Shown: positions 60,856 through 64,000 of the stretch, in pieces | Layout of the letters: each line of letters begins with the position of its first letter | Numbering within the stretch: the first letter of the stretch is position 1 | Assembly (NCBI RefSeq): GCF_020734105.1 | Contig: NZ_JAJAFR010000007.1 | Span: 1-64,000 of the forward strand | Direction of reading: 5' to 3' | Source of the DNA: Alkalihalobacillus deserti | Lineage (GTDB): Bacteria > Bacillota > Bacilli > Bacillales > Bacillaceae_D | Length of the DNA stretch: 64,000 nt | Translations under genes and position numbers: made by a program | Notes under the pieces: model-generated | Database searches by the model: none | What the model was told of the DNA's origin: nothing | The model's input: the letters and a program-made list of their open reading frames with translations, nothing else

Positions 60856-62127
60856 ATGGATCAAACCATTTATTTATTGAATAGTTTATGGGTCATGTTT
60901 GCAGCGATTTTAGTTATATTAATGGTCGGTGGGTTTATTTTACTTGAAGTAGGTTCGACTCGTATGAAAAATGCTGGACATATTGCCGGGAAAAAAATAT
61001 TCACGTTTGGAATTGCTTCCATTGTATTTTGGGCAGTAGGATTTGGATTTATCTTTGGAGAGGGAAATAATTTTTTTGTTGGACTATCTGATTTTTTTTA
61101 TTCGGGTTATGAAATAGAGGGTATGGGGCTAGCAACTTCGGTTTTCTTTGTATTCCAGATGGCATTTGCTGGAATTTCATTAACGGTCGCATTTGGAGGA
61201 TTTGCAGAGCGGGCAAAGCTAGCATCTTACCTCATTTTTTCCGTGTTGTTCACCTCCCTTGTATATCCAGTAGTTGCCCATTGGATCTGGGGCGGTGGAT
61301 GGTTAACAGGACATGGGAAACAAGATTTTGCTGGCTCGACCGTTGTTCATTTAACAGGGGCCATGGCAGCATTTGCGGCCACCATTCTTTTAAAGCCGCG
61401 AATGGGAAAGTACAATGAAGATGGGACGGTTAATCATCTTCACGGACATAATCAAGTGTTTACAGCATTAGGCGTTTTGCTTTTATGGGTTGGATGGTTT
61501 GGGTTTAATGCAGGAAGCACATTAGAAGTAGCAGATGGATTTTTTGGGTATGTTGCTTTAAACACAAACTTAGCAGCTTCAGCTGGGGCTATTGCTGCGC
61601 TGTTAATTTCCTGGATGATTGTTGGAAAAGCAAATATACCAACGATGTTAAATGGAGCTTTGGCAGGTTTGGTGGCCATTACAGCTTCTTGTGCCTATGT
61701 AACTCCTGGAAGTGCCGTTATAGTTGGATTAATTGCAGGCTTACTCGTTTTCTATAGTATTAAGTTTTTCGATAGAATAAAGGTCGATGATCCGATCTTT
61801 GCCTTATCAGTTCACGGTGTTGCTGGTATATGGGGGACATTGTCAACCGGATTCTTTGCGACTCCTCAATTAGCAGAATTATATGGAGGATTACCAGGAT
61901 TGTTTTACGGAGGAGGCCTGAGACAACTTGGCGTTCAAGCGCTTGGTGTGTCTGCTTCAGGGCTTTATGCATTTACCGTTTCTTTCATTCTATTGTTGAT
62001 TATACAAAAAGTATTGAGTGGACTACGTGTTACAGAGGAAGAAGAGATTATGGGTTTGGACATAAGTGAACACGGTGCGTACGGATATCCAGAGGTATTC
62101 CAACAACAAAACAGAGACAATGAGTAA
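60856..62127 (+). CDS. amt: Amt-family ammonium transporter
   Basis: The 423-residue protein has eleven hydrophobic helices and the Amt motifs: MVGGFILLEVGSTRMKNAGH at the N-terminus, DFAGSTVVHLTGAMAAF (pore histidine), GWFGFNAGST and ALSVHGVAGIWGTLSTG (second pore histidine). It carries ammonium across the membrane. I start at ATG 60856 with GGAGGGGG upstream. The usual partner gene glnK/nrgB (PII protein) does not follow; instead come a DUF294 nucleotidyltransferase and an exonuclease. Confidence 0.95.
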   Translation: MDQTIYLLNSLWVMFAAILVILMVGGFILLEVGSTRMKNAGHIAGKKIFTFGIASIVFWAVGFGFIFGEGNNFFVGLSDFFYSGYEIEGMGLATSVFFVFQMAFAGISLTVAFGGFAERAKLASYLIFSVLFTSLVYPVVAHWIWGGGWLTGHGKQDFAGSTVVHLTGAMAAFAATILLKPRMGKYNEDGTVNHLHGHNQVFTALGVLLLWVGWFGFNAGSTLEVADGFFGYVALNTNLAASAGAIAALLISWMIVGKANIPTMLNGALAGLVAITASCAYVTPGSAVIVGLIAGLLVFYSIKFFDRIKVDDPIFALSVHGVAGIWGTLSTGFFATPQLAELYGGLPGLFYGGGLRQLGVQALGVSASGLYAFTVSFILLLIIQKVLSGLRVTEEEEIMGLDISEHGAYGYPEVFQQQNRDNE

Positions 62128-62159
62128 CGAACTACTTCATTTTGTCTGGGGGAAGTTTG

Positions 62160-63143
62160 ATGGGCGAAAACAATTGCAAGTATAAAAAGGTAAGACAATG
62201 GCGGGATGATCAAATTGGTAACCATCTATCAAGTAACGATGAATTAAATCACTTTCATCATAAAATTATGATGAAAGTGTTGGATATTGCGATGGATGAA
62301 TTAAAGGAAAAGTTTGGAGACCCTCCCTCTGACTTTTCTTGGTTTGTGATGGGAAGTGGAGGGAGAATGGAACAAGCAATCGTCAGTGACCAAGATCACG
62401 GTTTGGTGTATGAAAGAAAAGATAACCGGTCGGATACGTACTTTCAAGCTTTAGGGAAAGAGATTACAAAAGGTCTGTACTTAACAGGTTATCCTTATTG
62501 TGATGGTAATGTGATGTGTTCAAATCCTTTATGGTGCAAGTCAATGGAGGAATGGGAAGAACAGATTAGTGATTGGATGGAAGAAGAAAGCTGGGAGTCG
62601 ATACGTTACTTACTTATTTTTCATGATGCAAGGTCTTTAATAGGGAATGTTGAATTTGTTCAAGGTTTGAAGCAAATGATTTACCAATATATAAGAGAGT
62701 ATCCTTACTTTTTAATCCGACTGTTAAATAATACAATGCGTATTCAAAAGGGGATTGGTTTTTTTGGACAGATTTTGACGGAAACGCATGGTATTCATAC
62801 TGGTTCCATTCATATTAAGAATTATGGTTTTTTTCCATATGTTAATGCCGTACGCCTCTTAGCCATTAAAGAAAATATTAATGTCACCTCAACATTATCT
62901 CGCTTACATCAACTATCTCAGCTTCCGAGTTATAAACAAGAATTGAACAGACACCAATTGAATTTTAAAAAGCTGTTGGACTATCGTCTAATGAGTGGTC
63001 AAGAAAAAGATAATTATGAAGATATTCATTATCTCCATATTAAAGAAATGAATCGGAAACAACAAAAGGAATTAAAACAGATTTTAAAAGATGCAGTTGT
63101 GTTTCAACAGTACATTCAGAACTGTATTCTAAAAGGAAGTTAG
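62160..63143 (+). CDS. DUF294-family nucleotidyltransferase-like signalling protein
   Basis: The 327-residue protein has a nucleotidyltransferase core like that of GlnD: WFVMGSGGRMEQAIVSDQDH with the GSGGR...D-D pattern near residues 63-82, then the DUF294 C-terminal helical domain. GlnD uridylylates PII proteins; DUF294 proteins usually carry CBS domains in front, which are missing here. ATG with GGGGGAAG upstream, 32 bp after amt, and one base before the exonuclease gene. A role in controlling the transporter is inferred from this placement. Confidence 0.85.
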   Translation: MGENNCKYKKVRQWRDDQIGNHLSSNDELNHFHHKIMMKVLDIAMDELKEKFGDPPSDFSWFVMGSGGRMEQAIVSDQDHGLVYERKDNRSDTYFQALGKEITKGLYLTGYPYCDGNVMCSNPLWCKSMEEWEEQISDWMEEESWESIRYLLIFHDARSLIGNVEFVQGLKQMIYQYIREYPYFLIRLLNNTMRIQKGIGFFGQILTETHGIHTGSIHIKNYGFFPYVNAVRLLAIKENINVTSTLSRLHQLSQLPSYKQELNRHQLNFKKLLDYRLMSGQEKDNYEDIHYLHIKEMNRKQQKELKQILKDAVVFQQYIQNCILKGS

Positions 63144-63144
63144 A

Positions 63145-63879
63145 ATGAATTTTTCTCAAATTGCTCTATTTATGAAACAGTTACAAGGAAAAGTTGGTTC
63201 AGCGTCTTTGGCTTCAATAGAAGCTCAAACAAATCCTCATCATATAGCTCTTCTAAAGCAAATGCAAAAAGAGATACAGGAAAAACAGATTTTAACGGTT
63301 CCTTTGAAGAATTTAAATGTAGTTGTTGTTGATATTGAAACAACCGGCTTTTTTCCAGATCAGGGTGATCAAATTTTATCGATTGGTGCGGTTAAAGTAA
63401 AGGGTGAGGAGGTTTTAGAAAACCAAACCTTCTATTCGTTCGTCCAATATGATAGGGAAATTCCGTCTGAAATTAAGAAATTAACTGGTATCACAGAAAA
63501 AGAAGTAAACGGTGCTCCACCGCTTTCAGAAGTGCTCGTTCAATTTTTGGAATTTGTAGGACAAAGTATTCTCGTAGCCCATCATGCCAATCACGAAAAA
63601 AGTTTTTTTGAATTTGCCACTTGGAAGCTATTACGTTCCAATTTTAAACATCGAATTCTTGATACGTCTTTTTTAGTTCGGGTTGCCGAACCATGCAATA
63701 AGCTCACACGTTTGGAAGATTATTGTGAAGCTTGCGGTATTGAGGTTCAATATCGCCATCATGCACTAGGGGATGCAAAGATGGCAGCACAGTTGTGGAT
63801 TATTTATTTAAAAAAAGTTCAGATGTTAGGTTGCGAAAATTTAAGGGATTTATATCGATCTCTGGCAAAGTTGGGATAA
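63145..63879 (+). CDS. DnaQ-like DEDDh 3'-5' exonuclease
   Basis: The 244-residue protein has the exonuclease motifs VVVDIETTGFFPDQGDQILS (ExoI, about residues 59-78), LVAHHANHEKSFFEFA (ExoII) and HHALGDAKMAAQL (ExoIII with the catalytic His). The N-terminal 55 residues are an extra helical part. It is similar to the epsilon/PolC exonuclease family. It starts one base after the DUF294 stop, so translation is coupled. It may process a nucleotide or nucleic acid signal rather than proofread, but that is inference. Confidence 0.9.
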   Translation: MNFSQIALFMKQLQGKVGSASLASIEAQTNPHHIALLKQMQKEIQEKQILTVPLKNLNVVVVDIETTGFFPDQGDQILSIGAVKVKGEEVLENQTFYSFVQYDREIPSEIKKLTGITEKEVNGAPPLSEVLVQFLEFVGQSILVAHHANHEKSFFEFATWKLLRSNFKHRILDTSFLVRVAEPCNKLTRLEDYCEACGIEVQYRHHALGDAKMAAQLWIIYLKKVQMLGCENLRDLYRSLAKLG

Positions 63880-63910
63880 GTATAAAGGTTGTGAGGGGTT
63901 GTGCTAATTC

Positions 63911-63961
63911 ATATGTAAGATGCCTGTCACTTGTCAAATTTAACAGGCATCTTACATATGA
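63911..63961. terminator. Long inverted repeat after the amt operon
   Basis: Eighteen-bp perfect arms CATATGTAAGATGCCTGT and complement around a 15-base loop. It lacks a T-run after the stem, so it may stabilise the 3' end rather than terminate. Confidence 0.6.
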
Positions 63962-64000
63962 AGCATATAGAAAATATTGTCTTAGCTTAATAGATAAATG

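Overview
The window is chromosomal DNA from a low-GC, spore-forming Gram-positive bacterium of the family Bacillaceae. The evidence is a long tRNA array, a GerA-type germinant-receptor locus, an alpha/beta-type small acid-soluble spore protein, a YtpB-type sesquarterpene synthase, Zur and Fur boxes of Bacillus type, AGGAGG-type ribosome binding sites and many U-tailed terminators. I cannot name the species from sequence alone.

Layout. 1-1.7 kb: tRNA array (14 intact or edge-cut tRNA genes) in which two related inserts of about 115 bp each follow a duplicated 5' piece of the next tRNA (Gly and initiator Met). 2.4-8.5 kb: LysE-type exporter and a germinant-receptor locus with A and C genes on + facing two B paralogues and a tiny D-like gene on -. 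8.7-10.4 kb: gene remnants and an AEC permease. 10.7-15.7 kb: zinc-homeostasis block with three Zur boxes (znuA, znuB, CobW GTPase, a broken ORF, a methyltransferase and a thioredoxin-like ferredoxin); no znuC ATPase is present. 15.9-19 kb: tRNA-like gene, LacI-type operon, small membrane proteins, YnfA. 19.3-25.4 kb: chemoreceptor, catalase remnant cut by an IS4-family fragment, YcgG/YqcI protein, CPA1 antiporter, SASP. 25.6-33 kb: DUF3221 lipoprotein, frameshifted MFS, CoxG-like protein, SWIM/SNF2 helicase. 33.2-37.8 kb: Fur-controlled iron block (small ORFs, nitroreductase, YfiY/YfiZ/YfhA-like siderophore importer, with the YfiZ-like permease frameshifted and no ATPase).

38.2-40.7 kb holds the most interesting locus: a two-gene unit resembling ZorA/ZorB of the Zorya anti-phage systems (a MotA-like motor protein with a very long helical tail and a MotB/OmpA-like partner). 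No ZorC/D/E/F/G effector is visible nearby, only fragments of other genes and a short second copy of a zorA segment. 41.5-52.8 kb: CBO0543 membrane protein, decayed IS200-like element, YtpB, C26 hydrolase, GGCT-fold protein, His/Tyr-rich protein, LysM/TolB-propeller protein, arginase. 53-60.2 kb: MFS exporter, second CBO0543 protein, dispersed repeats, group II intron fragment beside a duplicated MFS 3' end, threonine deaminase, sigma-70-family factor, broken acyltransferase. 60.8-63.9 kb: Amt ammonium transporter followed by a DUF294 nucleotidyltransferase and a DnaQ-like exonuclease.

Two repeat families cut across the window. One is a long terminator-type hairpin, often centred on TTTAAA, seen at eight or more places with covarying arms. 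The other is a composite repeat of about 130 bp present in three places. Several genes (MFS, yfiZ-like permease, acyltransferase, catalase, IS200 transposase) are broken by frameshifts or truncation, so the region is either in active decay or contains some sequencing errors.
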